A stretch of 64,000 nt of DNA from Vibrio chagasii (GCF_024347355.1 NZ_AP025466.1:186001-250000), one strand, 5' to 3'. Counted from the stretch's first letter, positions 8,310-18,018 are shown. The notes: generated from the sequence alone by a model not told the origin. Numbers and translations are program-made.

Positions 8310-9053
8310 GTGACAACGAAGATATTGCTTAATTGCGACATGGGAGAAAGTTTCGGCAATTGGAAGATGGGCGATGATGAATCGGTCATGGAATGGGTAG
8401 ATATGGCCAACATTGCCTGTGGCTTTCATGCGTCCGATCCACACGTCATGTCGAAAACGATAAAGCTTGCTCAGCACTACCATACTCAAATTGGTGCTCA
8501 TCCGGGTTATCAAGATCTTGTCGGATTCGGTCGTAGATCTATCCCACATACTATGGAGCAGATCAGTGAGCTCGTTTGTTATCAAGTGGGCGCATTACAA
8601 GCCCTGTGCCGTTATCACCATACTACCGTTGGTTACGTAAAGCCTCATGGTGCGCTTTATAACGATATGATGTCGAGCACCGATATTTTTAATGCGGTGG
8701 CGCAAGCGGTAGCTGAATTTAATATCCCACTGATGATCCTCTCTTCCTCTGACAACCAACAATATCTAGATATTGCCGACGACCACGATCTCCCCCTTTT
8801 ATTCGAAGCGTTTGCAGATCGTGCATACCTAAATAACGGCCACCTCGCACCACGAACACAAAAAGGTTCGGTGTACGTGAATCAAGACGATATCTATAAC
8901 CAAGTGATGCAAATCGTCAATTACGGCTCGGTAACGACTATCGAAGGTGAAAGACTACCTATTGAAGCCGATACGATTTGCGTCCATGGTGATAACCCCC
9001 AATCCATCGCATTAATTAGAAAAATTCGCCAAGACCTTAACGCATTTAATTAG
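8310..9053 (+). CDS. pxpA: 5-oxoprolinase subunit A (LamB/YcsF family)
   Basis: A 247-residue LamB/YcsF protein with the family start LLNCDMGESFG, NIACGFHASDP, the IGAHPGYQDLVGFGRR block and GYVKPHGALYND. With PxpB and PxpC it forms an ATP-dependent enzyme that opens 5-oxo-L-proline to glutamate in the cytoplasm. The start is a GTG preceded by AAGGAA at a 9-nt gap; the ATG at 8300 is out of frame. pxpB follows after about 100 nt and pxpC overlaps pxpB, so the three form one unit. Confidence 0.93.
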   Translation: MTTKILLNCDMGESFGNWKMGDDESVMEWVDMANIACGFHASDPHVMSKTIKLAQHYHTQIGAHPGYQDLVGFGRRSIPHTMEQISELVCYQVGALQALCRYHHTTVGYVKPHGALYNDMMSSTDIFNAVAQAVAEFNIPLMILSSSDNQQYLDIADDHDLPLLFEAFADRAYLNNGHLAPRTQKGSVYVNQDDIYNQVMQIVNYGSVTTIEGERLPIEADTICVHGDNPQSIALIRKIRQDLNAFN

Positions 9054-9155
9054 TATCAGTATGGCGTGAGTGTGCTCTTGCTCTTTGACTGAGACAAGTC
9101 GACATTCTCATGCCTCGCTAAACACGGACGTTGAAATAGAACGTATGGAAAGGAA

Positions 9156-9917
9156 ATGACGAATAATCAGATAGAATTTAATATCACGCCCGTCGCTGAG
9201 TGCAGCGTACTTGTTACGTTACTGCCTTCAGTAAATCGTTCAAGCGTGGTTAGCGCTCAATACATGGCCCACTTTTCAGATGCTATTCGCCAGAGCTTAG
9301 CCACAGTATTGATGAATGTCACGCCAGCCTATAACACGTTACTGATCGATTACTTACCCTATCGAATCTCCGAGCAACACCTCATTGCTCAACTCAATTC
9401 GATGCTGAAAGAGGCAGTTACTACGCTTTCGATAACAAGTAATACGCGTAATGCAATCGAACTCCCTGCTTACTACTCTACTGACACTGCCCTTGATTTA
9501 GATAAGTACCAAGCGAAAGGCTTATCGCTGGACGATATCATTCAATATCATACCTCTCAGATCTACAGTGTTAGCGCTATCGGATTCATTCCTGGATTTG
9601 CATTCATGTCAGATGTTGTTGAGCCGTTGGTATTACCTCGTCATTCCACTCCACGGCTATGTGTGCCCAAAGGCAGTATCGGGATAGCAGACTCAAAAAC
9701 TGCGGTTTACCCATCTGACTCACCAGGTGGCTGGAACATTATTGGTAACTGCCCTTTGTCATTGTTTGATCATAGCCAGCTCGACGGTAGCCAACAGCAT
9801 GGTTCACGTAATCCACAAGGACAACTCTCGTTACTCAATGTAGGTGATTCTGTTCGTTTTAAAGCAATTTCAAGGCAAGAATTCATTGAACTTGGAGGAG
9901 ATGTCGGCAATGGCTAA
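9156..9917 (+). CDS. pxpB: 5-oxoprolinase subunit B (KipI family)
   Basis: A 253-residue member of the carboxyltransferase C/D domain (KipI, allophanate hydrolase subunit 1) family, with YSVSAIGFIPGFAFM, LPRHSTPRLCVPKGSIGIA and YPSDSPGGWNIIG. It partners PxpC in 5-oxoprolinase. ATG 9156 follows a GGAAAGGAA ribosome site. Its stop overlaps the start of pxpC (ATGGCTAA), indicating coupled translation. Confidence 0.92.
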   Translation: MTNNQIEFNITPVAECSVLVTLLPSVNRSSVVSAQYMAHFSDAIRQSLATVLMNVTPAYNTLLIDYLPYRISEQHLIAQLNSMLKEAVTTLSITSNTRNAIELPAYYSTDTALDLDKYQAKGLSLDDIIQYHTSQIYSVSAIGFIPGFAFMSDVVEPLVLPRHSTPRLCVPKGSIGIADSKTAVYPSDSPGGWNIIGNCPLSLFDHSQLDGSQQHGSRNPQGQLSLLNVGDSVRFKAISRQEFIELGGDVGNG

Positions 9918-10860
9918 ATCAATCAATAAGGCGACACTCACCGTTATTAAACCGGGACCTTTAAGTTTGATTCAAGATTTCGGACGTTTTGGCGTTTCTC
10001 ATCTAGGTTTAACACAAGGTGGACCCGTAGATGATTATTCCTACAGTTGGGCTAATCATTTATTAGCAAATCCTGTTAATCGTGCAGCCTTAGAAATCAC
10101 TCTTGGCCAATGCACGCTAAAGGTTAATGACGATTGCGAGATGGCGATTTGCGGTGGAGATCTACAGGCGACTTTGGATGGAAAACCGCTGGCCAACTGG
10201 AGTACATTTCAAGCGTTTAAAGGGCAAATGCTTTCGTTTGGCTTACCAAAGAATGGATTAAGAGCTTATCTCGCAATTAAAGGGGGCTTTGATGTTCCCG
10301 TCGTACTCAACAGTTGTGCAACGGTAACTCGTGAAAAAATCGGTGGATTAACTCAAGACGGTGAAGCGTGCCAATCTGGGTACCAATTAGGCTTCACTAA
10401 GCACCCTCTTGCAAAGCACTTTAGACCTCTCTGTGTAACTTTTCGATACACACCAGATTACAACCTACCGGTCAATTTGAGAGTGATTGAAGGCTATCAG
10501 AGCGAACAATTTTCTGAATTAGCTAAAGAGACATTTTATAGCTCTCTTTATACTGTGGACCAAAACTCGAATCGCATGGGTTATCGTCTTAGTGGTGAAT
10601 CGGTTCACTCTCCAGATATCTCACTGTTATCCGAAGGCATTGCGCTGGGTGCGATCCAGGTACCACAAGATGGGCAACCTATTGTTCTGCTTAATGATAG
10701 GCAGATAATTGGCGGTTATCCAAAGATCGGGTGTGTTGCAAGAATTGACTTGCCGCGTTTAGCGCAAGCAAAGCCTGGGCATCAGATTTCATTTAGTAAG
10801 GGGGATCGCTTGGGGTTGCAAGATGTGTGGTGTCAGTGGGCACGATTCTTCGGTTATTGA
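9910..10860 (+). CDS. pxpC: 5-oxoprolinase subunit C (KipA family)
   Basis: A 316-residue biotin-dependent carboxyltransferase-like (allophanate hydrolase subunit 2/KipA) protein: GPLSLIQDFGRFG at the N-terminus, LTQGGPVDDYSYSWAN, LAIKGGFDVP and DRQIIGGYPKIGCV. The frame opens further upstream, but ATG 9910 has GGAGGAG 9 nt before it and overlaps the end of pxpB by 8 nt, so I place the start there. It completes the PxpABC complex. A bidirectional terminator follows. Confidence 0.92.
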   Translation: MAKSINKATLTVIKPGPLSLIQDFGRFGVSHLGLTQGGPVDDYSYSWANHLLANPVNRAALEITLGQCTLKVNDDCEMAICGGDLQATLDGKPLANWSTFQAFKGQMLSFGLPKNGLRAYLAIKGGFDVPVVLNSCATVTREKIGGLTQDGEACQSGYQLGFTKHPLAKHFRPLCVTFRYTPDYNLPVNLRVIEGYQSEQFSELAKETFYSSLYTVDQNSNRMGYRLSGESVHSPDISLLSEGIALGAIQVPQDGQPIVLLNDRQIIGGYPKIGCVARIDLPRLAQAKPGHQISFSKGDRLGLQDVWCQWARFFGY

Positions 10861-10905
10861 TAATGAGCTTTCAGCCACCGTTCACAGTGGTGATTGTCAA
10901 AGGAT

Positions 10906-10939
10906 AAAAAATCGGCTTACCTAAGTAAGCCGATTCTTC
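10906..10939. terminator. Bidirectional intrinsic terminator
   Basis: Stem ATCGGCTTAC/GTAAGCCGAT with a CTAA loop. It serves the convergent pxpC (plus) and FAD oxidoreductase (minus) genes; the T tract is better on the minus strand. Confidence 0.85.
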
Positions 10940-10942
10940 GTT

Positions 10943-12397
10943 TTAGTGGTGGCCTTGGCCTGAAACTTTCGCCAGCGCATTTGGGTATCCACGCTCTTGG
11001 GTCAACCCTATCGCTTTATTTTCAATATCGTTTAAATTAAGTGACATTGTCACTGAGTGTGTATCTTCAATCGAGTCAGACTCGGGAATATCGAACCAGT
11101 GTTGAGCCACCTTTTGCGCTGCTTCTAATGTTGAAGACGCCTTTACTACCTCAAGCCTTGCATAACGCTCGCCGCAGAAAGAGACATCTGAAGCGCGTAG
11201 GCTTGGGTCGGTCCCCGGAATTTGCTGCGCTCCAAATAGAGGCTTACCACCAACTTGTGCAGAGCTAAAGCTTGGTATGAACTGAGACATATGGGTAATC
11301 GCCGCACGTGTTCTTAGCTCTAGCTGTTCTTCACTCCAACCAGATACGATTTTCTTCAGTAGCTTAGAAGGCAGCTGAGGCTGTGAAGAGCCTGTAGAAG
11401 ATGAAACCAAGCCGCCTTCAAACAGAGTGATCCCTTCCGTCATACCATGAAGCTGGAATACTCCATCGGCGTATGGTGTTAATTGAGCCATACCTTGTGG
11501 TGTGCCTCGTGGGCCATGAAAGATAACCTCAGGCCACTCTTCCTTACATTCTTGGGAATATGGCCACTTCGTCACATAAGCGGCTTTAAACTCAACAAGT
11601 CGCTGCTGTTTCGAACCTACAAAGTCATCTACGATGCCGGTTTCAAAGCCGCTGGCATTAATCAAATAATCGGTGGTTAGTGTGCGGCTTTTGTTATCAA
11701 TGTCCGTGTAGGTTAATGACCAACCTTGTCCCGTAGATTGAACCGATTGTAAGCGGCTGTTGGTCAACACTGTACAATTTGGCTGTTGTTCTAACGAGAG
11801 TTGAGCCGTCGCAGACAGTCGGAATACACTCCAACCATACTCTTGAACCATAGCAACGGGATATTTAAGCGTTTCTAAATCAGTATGTTTGGCGAAAGGA
11901 ATACACCACTCATCAAGCGTTGTTGGCTTCAGTGGCTGCGTTAGTTTAGCTAGTGCCAATAACTCATCTTTGTCATAAAGCTTGTAGTACTCTTCAGGGT
12001 CCCCAAGTACTTGATTGTTTTTGTCTTGCTTTACGAGTTCAGCATAAGCGTCTTTTATTATCTTGAGACGAGGAAGCAAGTCCAATGGCTCCCCACCATC
12101 GCTGTGTGGAACGGCTATGACAGTTGGACGAATATTGATCGTGTGAGGGAACAAACGGACGGTGTCAATTGATTGTGTGAGCAATTGGAGACACTGCTCT
12201 ACAGAAATATCTCGATACAAATTGCCGCCAGCATGTAGGTGGCAAATCGGTGGACCATTAACCAAACTTGGCCCTTTTTCCAATATAGTGACCTTAAAAC
12301 CCAACTCACTGAAGTGAATAGCGCTTGTTGTTCCGGCTATACCACCGCCGACAATGGCAATAGAAGCTTGATTTGTATCCGTTTTGTTGTGGTTCAT
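10943..12397 (-). CDS. FAD-dependent oxidoreductase, DAO-like
   Basis: A 484-residue protein with an N-terminal Rossmann dinucleotide site, IAIVGGGIAGTTSAIHFSELGF, followed by VTILEKG, and a second FAD-contact strand in DYLINASGFETG. This is the D-amino-acid oxidase/monooxygenase fold; I cannot name the substrate. No signal peptide or membrane segment. I prefer the internal ATG 12397 because the sequence before it (open to 12472) looks like untranslated leader, although no strong ribosome site is visible for either. It is convergent with pxpC and has its own upstream region, so a functional link to pxpABC is not implied. Confidence 0.75.
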   Translation of the reverse strand: MNHNKTDTNQASIAIVGGGIAGTTSAIHFSELGFKVTILEKGPSLVNGPPICHLHAGGNLYRDISVEQCLQLLTQSIDTVRLFPHTINIRPTVIAVPHSDGGEPLDLLPRLKIIKDAYAELVKQDKNNQVLGDPEEYYKLYDKDELLALAKLTQPLKPTTLDEWCIPFAKHTDLETLKYPVAMVQEYGWSVFRLSATAQLSLEQQPNCTVLTNSRLQSVQSTGQGWSLTYTDIDNKSRTLTTDYLINASGFETGIVDDFVGSKQQRLVEFKAAYVTKWPYSQECKEEWPEVIFHGPRGTPQGMAQLTPYADGVFQLHGMTEGITLFEGGLVSSSTGSSQPQLPSKLLKKIVSGWSEEQLELRTRAAITHMSQFIPSFSSAQVGGKPLFGAQQIPGTDPSLRASDVSFCGERYARLEVVKASSTLEAAQKVAQHWFDIPESDSIEDTHSVTMSLNLNDIENKAIGLTQERGYPNALAKVSGQGHH

Positions 12398-12633
12398 CGT
12401 GTTCTGTAGAATAAGATTAACTGCCACTATTCTACTTTTGTTCGACGATGAATTAAAACACATTTTTATCAAGGTCTTAGCTTGGTGGTTCGTTGAACTT
12501 ATGTAAAAAACTTAAATAATCTCTTGACTCAATAACTCCCAATACTGTTTTCGAGGTTATTCTAACAGTCAAATTTGTCCTAAGTGACGCCACACAAAGG
12601 CTGCCTCAGTACTCTTAAAACAAACATGTTAAC

Positions 12634-12678
12634 TTATCCCTAAAGTTATCCACCGTTTTTGTGGATAACTGTTGATAA
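12634..12678. promoter_or_regulatory. Cluster of DnaA-box-like sites
   Basis: Within 45 bp there are a perfect DnaA box on the minus strand (TGTGGATAA at 12660-12668), TTATCCACC on the plus strand (12646-12654), TGTTGATAA (12670-12678) and TTATCCCTA (12634-12642). The first two form a dyad GTTATCCAC-7 nt-GTGGATAAC. It lies in a roughly 530-bp AT-rich gap (12398-12929) with no gene. It could be a DnaA-titrating or DnaA-regulated site, or simply a hairpin. Confidence 0.4.
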
Positions 12679-12830
12679 CGTTCATGCTAAGTTGCGCAAA
12701 CCCTTTGTTTACAGGGACTAACCGCTGTTCATTTAATCGACACAAATACACAATACGTTTCAAATAATGCTAAAAAATGTCAATTTTAAAGTGCTAAATG
12801 CCTATGTTGTGCTAGCCGTTGGTCAAATAA

Positions 12831-12899
12831 AAAACGGCCTAACCGTGAATTCTATAAATAGCTTTCGCCTTAGTATAAAAATTCACAATCAGACCGTTT
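12831..12899 (-). terminator. Long hairpin followed by T tract after the ABC permease gene
   Basis: On the minus strand AAACGGTCTGATTGTGAATT pairs imperfectly (several G-U) with AATTCACGGTTAGGCCGTTT across about 28 nt and is followed by six T. It sits 30 nt past the permease stop and probably ends the ybbA-ybbP transcript. The stem is unusually long for an intrinsic terminator. Confidence 0.55.
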
Positions 12900-12929
12900 C
12901 AACAATCTATTTAAGGTTTTCTATCTCAA

Positions 12930-15368
12930 CTATCCAAAATCCTTGTTTACAGGAGCCAATAGACGCTTAATTAAGCTGTTCACAACAGCGGCCAGTGTGA
13001 TAAAGGTCAGCACAGGTAAAACAACCCACAACATCGGATGAAGCGAAGGCGAGAGTTCAAAGCCGAAACTCATCACACCTGCCACGCTCATTTCAGAACC
13101 TAGCGCAGCAATTGAGCCTGCTACCAGTGCCATTAGCCCATATTCACACCAGATAGTGTTAAGGATCCTTTTCTTGCTTGCCCCTAACGTACGGTACAAA
13201 CGTATCTCTTGTTGCCTTTGAGATAAGCTAAGACGTAAGAGCGTAAAAATAAGCAATAATCCTGCAACGACGCCAAGTGCTGCCAACACGGTAATCGACC
13301 AAACAATCTGTTTAAGCAGCTCTTGGATCTTGCTGCCCATTACACGGATATCCATCAAACTCACGGTTGGATGATTCCGTGAGAGCTCGTTGAGCATTTG
13401 GTTGTGCTGATCTTCGACTCTAAAGCTCACTAACCAAGTCGAAGGAATGGAGCTCAAGACGTCTGGAGTAAAGATGAAGTAGAAATTTGGCTTCATTTCA
13501 CGCCATTCTACTTTACGGATACTGTTAACCTTCGCTGATACCTTTTGACTATTGATGGTGAAAGCGAGCTCGTCTCCAATTTCCAAACCTAGTTGTTCTG
13601 CTACATCAGATTCAACAGACACGCCCTGCTCTTTCGTCCAAGTGCCATCAAGCACTTCATTATACTCTGGTAGTGAGTCGCCCCACGTGAAGTTGATTTC
13701 ACGGCTTAGCGCATCAGTTCGTTCAGATGTCTCGCTATATTCAGATGCTACGACACCATTGATTGTTGTTAGTCGCCCACGAATGATCGGGAAAGCTTGA
13801 GTACGCTCGACTCCGTTAGCATCAATGGTTTCCAAATAGCTGTCTTTCTCATAACTGGCGATATTCAGTGCAAATGCATTGGGTGCATTCTCAGGCAGGG
13901 TTTGTTGCCAGTCTGACAACAGATCGCTTCTCACCAACCAGATAATCGACAGCAACATCAACGAAAGCGCTAACGAGCCAAATTGTATGCCCGTTGCAAG
14001 CGGCGTACGATTAATTCGACTTAAAGCTAAGCGCATTGATGTCGATGTCGGAAGCTTGCCAAACAGGCGCAGTACAAACGTACTAACTAGGGCCAGAACC
14101 AAAAATAGGCACGCAATACCGGCTAAAACAATCCACACCAATAAATTGTCACCATACATCAACATCATTGGGATGATAGGCACCAACAGCAAAGCGAATT
14201 TCTTATAGCTATCGCGTGTCTTATGGCTTGATTGAATCACGCTAATCGCAGAGGTATTTACCAACCCAATCAACGGAATGCCAAGTGCAGGCACACCAAT
14301 TAAAACACTGGATAAGATTGCAAGAATAGCAGGCTCGATACCATAGCTAGGAAGCGGAGAAGGCAATAAGTCACCAAGCGGAATACGAAGAAGAAACTCT
14401 AGTCCGATACCAATCGCGATACCTAGGACGGCACCAATAGCGACCAGTAGTGAAACTTGTACTGATAGCCACTTAATGATCCATGGTTTGCTTGCGCCCA
14501 AACTCTTCAGCATGGCGATGGTCTTGCGGCGGCTAGCTACATAATGTTGGCACGTCAATACCAAGGTAGTCGCAGCCATAATCACGACAATAGCGACCGT
14601 TAGTGATAAGTATTGGGTGGTGCTTTCAAACATATCATTAGTGCGGCTTGCTGAATCTTGCGTACGCCAACGATCGCTTGGCGTTAATTCGATACTGTCT
14701 TGAGCTGCTTTAAGTTTTGCATCATCACCGTTTAAGAACAGTCTGAAACTTACACGGCTTCCCGGTTGAATAGCCCCTGTCGCGTCGATGTCATTATTAT
14801 GAATCAGTACCGCAGGCATCTGTTGGAATGGGTTGAAGCTTAACCCTGGCTCTTGGGTGATTCGTCCTGTTATGGTTAAGTCGGCATCTCCAATAGTGAC
14901 GTTGTCACCTATTTCAACTTCCAACTGCGCGAAAATACGTTCGTCCAGCCACAACTCACCGGGTTCAACGTGATTGCTCGATGCATTGTCTGCACCTTCT
15001 AGTAACATTTCACCACGCAATGGATAGTTGCTCTCCACCGCTTTAACTGTCACCAACTGCATCGAGTTATCGCTAAATGCCATAGTTGAAAAGCGGGTTA
15101 ATTGAGAGCTTTCTAACGGCTCAACTTGAGTGACATCTAATAATGCTTGCGGGATTGGGTTTGCTGAGATGAACACGCTGTCAGCAGTCAGTGCATCTTT
15201 CCCCTGTTTTACGATGACCTGTTCCATGCGCTCAGCCAATGCTGATAATGCGAAAACACAGGCAATGATCAGTGTTAAAGCGATCGATACCGGCCATAGT
15301 TGACCATGTCGAATCTCTTCAATGCTCCATGAAAACAGGCGCTTGTTAAGTCCGTTTGATGAATTCAA
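12930..15368 (-). CDS. ybbP: ABC transporter permease, YbbP/MacB-like FtsX family
   Basis: An 812-residue inner-membrane protein. A transmembrane helix near residues 24-45 is followed by a MacB-type periplasmic domain, three FtsX-type helices (about 255-365), another helical pair (about 385-430), a second periplasmic domain (about 490-680) and three C-terminal helices (about 690-800). This duplicated FtsX layout matches E. coli YbbP. Its start is 1 nt after the ATPase stop, so the two form a coupled operon. The gene pair beside tesA is conserved in gammaproteobacteria. The substrate is unknown; a mechanotransmission or lipid/hydrophobic-substrate role is suggested by the MacB/LolCDE relationship and tesA linkage. 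Confidence 0.88.
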   Translation of the reverse strand: MNSSNGLNKRLFSWSIEEIRHGQLWPVSIALTLIIACVFALSALAERMEQVIVKQGKDALTADSVFISANPIPQALLDVTQVEPLESSQLTRFSTMAFSDNSMQLVTVKAVESNYPLRGEMLLEGADNASSNHVEPGELWLDERIFAQLEVEIGDNVTIGDADLTITGRITQEPGLSFNPFQQMPAVLIHNNDIDATGAIQPGSRVSFRLFLNGDDAKLKAAQDSIELTPSDRWRTQDSASRTNDMFESTTQYLSLTVAIVVIMAATTLVLTCQHYVASRRKTIAMLKSLGASKPWIIKWLSVQVSLLVAIGAVLGIAIGIGLEFLLRIPLGDLLPSPLPSYGIEPAILAILSSVLIGVPALGIPLIGLVNTSAISVIQSSHKTRDSYKKFALLLVPIIPMMLMYGDNLLVWIVLAGIACLFLVLALVSTFVLRLFGKLPTSTSMRLALSRINRTPLATGIQFGSLALSLMLLSIIWLVRSDLLSDWQQTLPENAPNAFALNIASYEKDSYLETIDANGVERTQAFPIIRGRLTTINGVVASEYSETSERTDALSREINFTWGDSLPEYNEVLDGTWTKEQGVSVESDVAEQLGLEIGDELAFTINSQKVSAKVNSIRKVEWREMKPNFYFIFTPDVLSSIPSTWLVSFRVEDQHNQMLNELSRNHPTVSLMDIRVMGSKIQELLKQIVWSITVLAALGVVAGLLLIFTLLRLSLSQRQQEIRLYRTLGASKKRILNTIWCEYGLMALVAGSIAALGSEMSVAGVMSFGFELSPSLHPMLWVVLPVLTFITLAAVVNSLIKRLLAPVNKDFG

Positions 15369-15369
15369 T

Positions 15370-16044
15370 TTAGACTTCCTCTATCTGTCCGACATGCATC
15401 TTAAGCGTTCGTTGACATCGTTGTGCTAGCTTAGGATCGTGTGTCACCAGTACTAGTGTGGTGCCGTGAGAAGAGTTCAGTTCGAACAGTAGCTCGACGA
15501 TTTTGGCCGCGGTTTGTTGGTCCAGGTTACCAGTTGGTTCGTCAGCAAATAGGATTTTGGGCTTGATCATGAACGCACGTGCCAAAGCTACACGCTGCTG
15601 TTCTCCACCTGATAGCTGAGATGGTAGATGATCGAGCCTGTCTTTTAAGCCAACCGACTCAAGTAACGCAGTTGCGCGTTCAATGTCTTCATCTTCGCCT
15701 TTTAGTAAGCATGGTAGTGTCACGTTTTGCAGCGCTGATAAGCTCGGAATCAATAAGAAACTTTGAAAAACAAATCCTACCGATTCACTTCGGATTTTCG
15801 CCCTGGCTTCATCATCTAGCTGTGAAAGTGGTTGTCCCAATAAATGGATTTCGCCTTTGGTAGGGACATCAAGGCCAGCCAGCAGAGTCATCAAGGTCGA
15901 TTTACCTGCCCCAGATGTACCGACAATCGCGACTGTTTCACCTTCACGAATATCAATATCGACGTGCTCTAGGATTGTTAAATGTTCTTGATTAGTAGAC
16001 ACTGTCTTGGAAACAGCTTCTGCTTTAATGATGGATGTATGCAT
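15370..16044 (-). CDS. ybbA: ABC transporter ATP-binding protein, YbbA-like
   Basis: A 224-residue ATPase of the MacB/LolD type. Walker [10 protein letters not shown] is at about 42-50, the Q-loop is FVFQSFLL, the signature [14 protein letters not shown] is at about 144-157, Walker B is [12 protein letters not shown], and the switch histidine is in VLVTHD. It closely resembles E. coli YbbA throughout. It energises the YbbP permease encoded immediately downstream. Its ATG (16044-16042) shares two bases with the divergent tesA ATG, so each gene's promoter must lie inside the other's coding region. Confidence 0.93.
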   Translation of the reverse strand: MHTSIIKAEAVSKTVSTNQEHLTILEHVDIDIREGETVAIVGTSGAGKSTLMTLLAGLDVPTKGEIHLLGQPLSQLDDEARAKIRSESVGFVFQSFLLIPSLSALQNVTLPCLLKGEDEDIERATALLESVGLKDRLDHLPSQLSGGEQQRVALARAFMIKPKILFADEPTGNLDQQTAAKIVELLFELNSSHGTTLVLVTHDPKLAQRCQRTLKMHVGQIEEV

Positions 16045-16666
16045 GACTCGACTAATTTCCTTTTTATTATTTATATTCTTTTCTACTACTTCTTTGGCTC
16101 AAGGGTCTGCGTCAGCTCAAGATTCGAAGTTACTGATACTTGGTGACAGCTTGAGTGCTGGTTACAACATGGATATCAAACAGAGTTGGCCAAGTTTGTT
16201 ACCAGATGCGTTAGCGAAACATGATAAAGCGGTTACCGTGGTCAACGGCAGTATCTCTGGCGACACAACAGGTAACGGTTTAGCTCGTTTACCCCAGCTA
16301 CTAGAGGAACACGCTCCAGACACCGTCCTTATTGAGCTTGGAGCCAACGATGGTCTTCGTGGCTTCCCACCGAAGCTGATGTCTTCAAACTTAGATCAAA
16401 TCATCGAGCAGATAAAAGCGGCGGGTGCGAGACCAATTATGATGCAAATTAAAATCCCACCTAATTATGGCAAGCGTTACAACCAGCAGTTTGAATACGT
16501 GTTTGCAGCGTTGGCTGATCAACAAAATGTACCCCTGCTTCCATTTTTCCTAGAGCACATCATCCTAAAACCGGAGTGGATGATGAACGATGGTTTGCAT
16601 CCTAAACCAGAAGCTCAACCTTGGATTGCTGAATTTGTCGCCGAAGAATTATATCAGTATCTTTAG
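16043..16666 (+). CDS. tesA: Multifunctional thioesterase I / lysophospholipase L1
   Basis: A 207-residue periplasmic SGNH hydrolase with signal peptide [20 protein letters not shown]. Block I is LLILGDSLSAGY (catalytic Ser), then GSISGDTTGNGL (Gly block), ELGANDGLRG (Asn block) and DGLHPKPEAQ (catalytic Asp/His). It hydrolyses acyl thioesters and lysophospholipids. I chose ATG 16043 because it gives a compact signal peptide; upstream ATGs at 16028 and 16031 would add an acidic MMDVC-type extension. Divergent from ybbA with overlapping start codons. Confidence 0.93.
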   Translation: MTRLISFLLFIFFSTTSLAQGSASAQDSKLLILGDSLSAGYNMDIKQSWPSLLPDALAKHDKAVTVVNGSISGDTTGNGLARLPQLLEEHAPDTVLIELGANDGLRGFPPKLMSSNLDQIIEQIKAAGARPIMMQIKIPPNYGKRYNQQFEYVFAALADQQNVPLLPFFLEHIILKPEWMMNDGLHPKPEAQPWIAEFVAEELYQYL

Positions 16667-16747
16667 GTTTTAATGGTCTAGCTCAATAAATTTTACACAG
16701 CTTTACGTTAGCCTGAGTGCATATCACCGTTAACTGTAAGGTTATTT

Positions 16748-17947
16748 ATGCTGATCGAACCTATTATCAAGGGTGTGGTAGCAAAAAGCGCTCACCCTCT
16801 TGGCTGTCAAGAAGCCGTAAAGCAACAAATTAGATTCGTTAAGAGTGCGCCGCAAATCAAAGATGGCCCTAAACGAGTATTGATCATCGGCGCTTCTTCA
16901 GGCTTTGGCCTTGCCGCTCGTATCGCCCTTACCTTTGGCGGTGCTCAAGCCGCCACCATTGGCGTTTCATTCGAACGTGGCCCAAACGAAAAATCTCTTG
17001 GTAGTGCCGGCTGGTACAACAACATCTACTTCAAAAAAGAAGCGGAACGTGAGCAGCGCACCGCTATTAACATCGTAGGCGATGCCTTTTCCCAAGAAAC
17101 CCGCGCACAAGTTGTTGAAGCCATCGAAACTTATTTCGAAGGTGAAGTCGATCTCGTGATCTACAGTCTGGCTGCGGGTGTACGTCCCAAGCCCAATTCT
17201 GATGAATTCTGGCGTTCTGCGACTAAACCTATTGGTGAAAGCGTAACTGGCGCAACCATTTCTCTTGAGCACGATAATTGGGTGACCAACACGCTTGAAG
17301 CTGCCACTGAAGAGGAAGCAAAAAGCACACTCAAAGTGATGGGGGGCGAAGATTGGGAAAGTTGGATCGACGAACTCATCAATGCCGAATCTATCGCTCC
17401 CGGCTGTAAGACTATCGCTTTCTCTTATGTTGGCCCTGAAGTCACACACCCTATCTATCTCGATGGTACACTAGGTCGTGCAAAAATCGATCTTCATCAA
17501 ACCAGTCATGCGCTTAACCTTGAATTAGCTAACTTTGAAGGCAACGCTTATGCGACTGTGTGTAAGGCGTTGGTTACCAAAGCAAGCGTATTCATCCCGG
17601 GCTTAAGCCCCTACTTGCTTGCGTTGTACAAAGTGATGAAAGAGAAACAGACGCATGAAGGGTGTATCGAACAAATGCAGCGCCTGTTTAGCACTAAGCT
17701 GTACGGTCAATCTAAAGTACCACTTGATGGCGAACGGTTGATACGAATGGACGACTGGGAACTAGACCCAGAGACACAAGCCCATGTGACAGAGTTGCTC
17801 AACAAGATGGATGAAAATAACTTCCAAACTCTGGGTGATTACCAAGGATTTAAAGATGAATTCTTGCAACTAAACGGTTTTGCACAACCATCGGTAGACT
17901 ACAGTAAGAAATTGAATAGCGAAGACTTTATAAAATTAAAGCCCTAG
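16748..17947 (+). CDS. fabV: Enoyl-ACP reductase FabV (NADH, trans-2-enoyl)
   Basis: A 399-residue protein, the family length. It opens with the FabV start MLIEPIIKGVVAKSAHPLGC, has a nucleotide site in VLIIGASSGFGLAARIAL, an IYSLAAGVRPKP segment and the Tyr-x8-Lys catalytic block around SYVGPEVTHPIYLDGTLGRAK. It performs the last reduction of fatty-acid elongation and confers triclosan tolerance in Vibrio and Pseudomonas. GTAAGG before ATG 16748 is a suitable ribosome site. It is monocistronic with its own terminator. Confidence 0.96.
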   Translation: MLIEPIIKGVVAKSAHPLGCQEAVKQQIRFVKSAPQIKDGPKRVLIIGASSGFGLAARIALTFGGAQAATIGVSFERGPNEKSLGSAGWYNNIYFKKEAEREQRTAINIVGDAFSQETRAQVVEAIETYFEGEVDLVIYSLAAGVRPKPNSDEFWRSATKPIGESVTGATISLEHDNWVTNTLEAATEEEAKSTLKVMGGEDWESWIDELINAESIAPGCKTIAFSYVGPEVTHPIYLDGTLGRAKIDLHQTSHALNLELANFEGNAYATVCKALVTKASVFIPGLSPYLLALYKVMKEKQTHEGCIEQMQRLFSTKLYGQSKVPLDGERLIRMDDWELDPETQAHVTELLNKMDENNFQTLGDYQGFKDEFLQLNGFAQPSVDYSKKLNSEDFIKLKP

Positions 17948-17987
17948 TCGAAATTTATCTCATTACTGAGACCCGTATTCACATTTG

Positions 17988-18018
17988 AAAACCTCTGTAA
18001 AATTGCCGAGGTTTTTTT
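17988..18018 (+). terminator. Intrinsic terminator after fabV
   Basis: Stem AAAACCTC/GAGGTTTT, 12-nt loop, then a T run. Confidence 0.8.
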
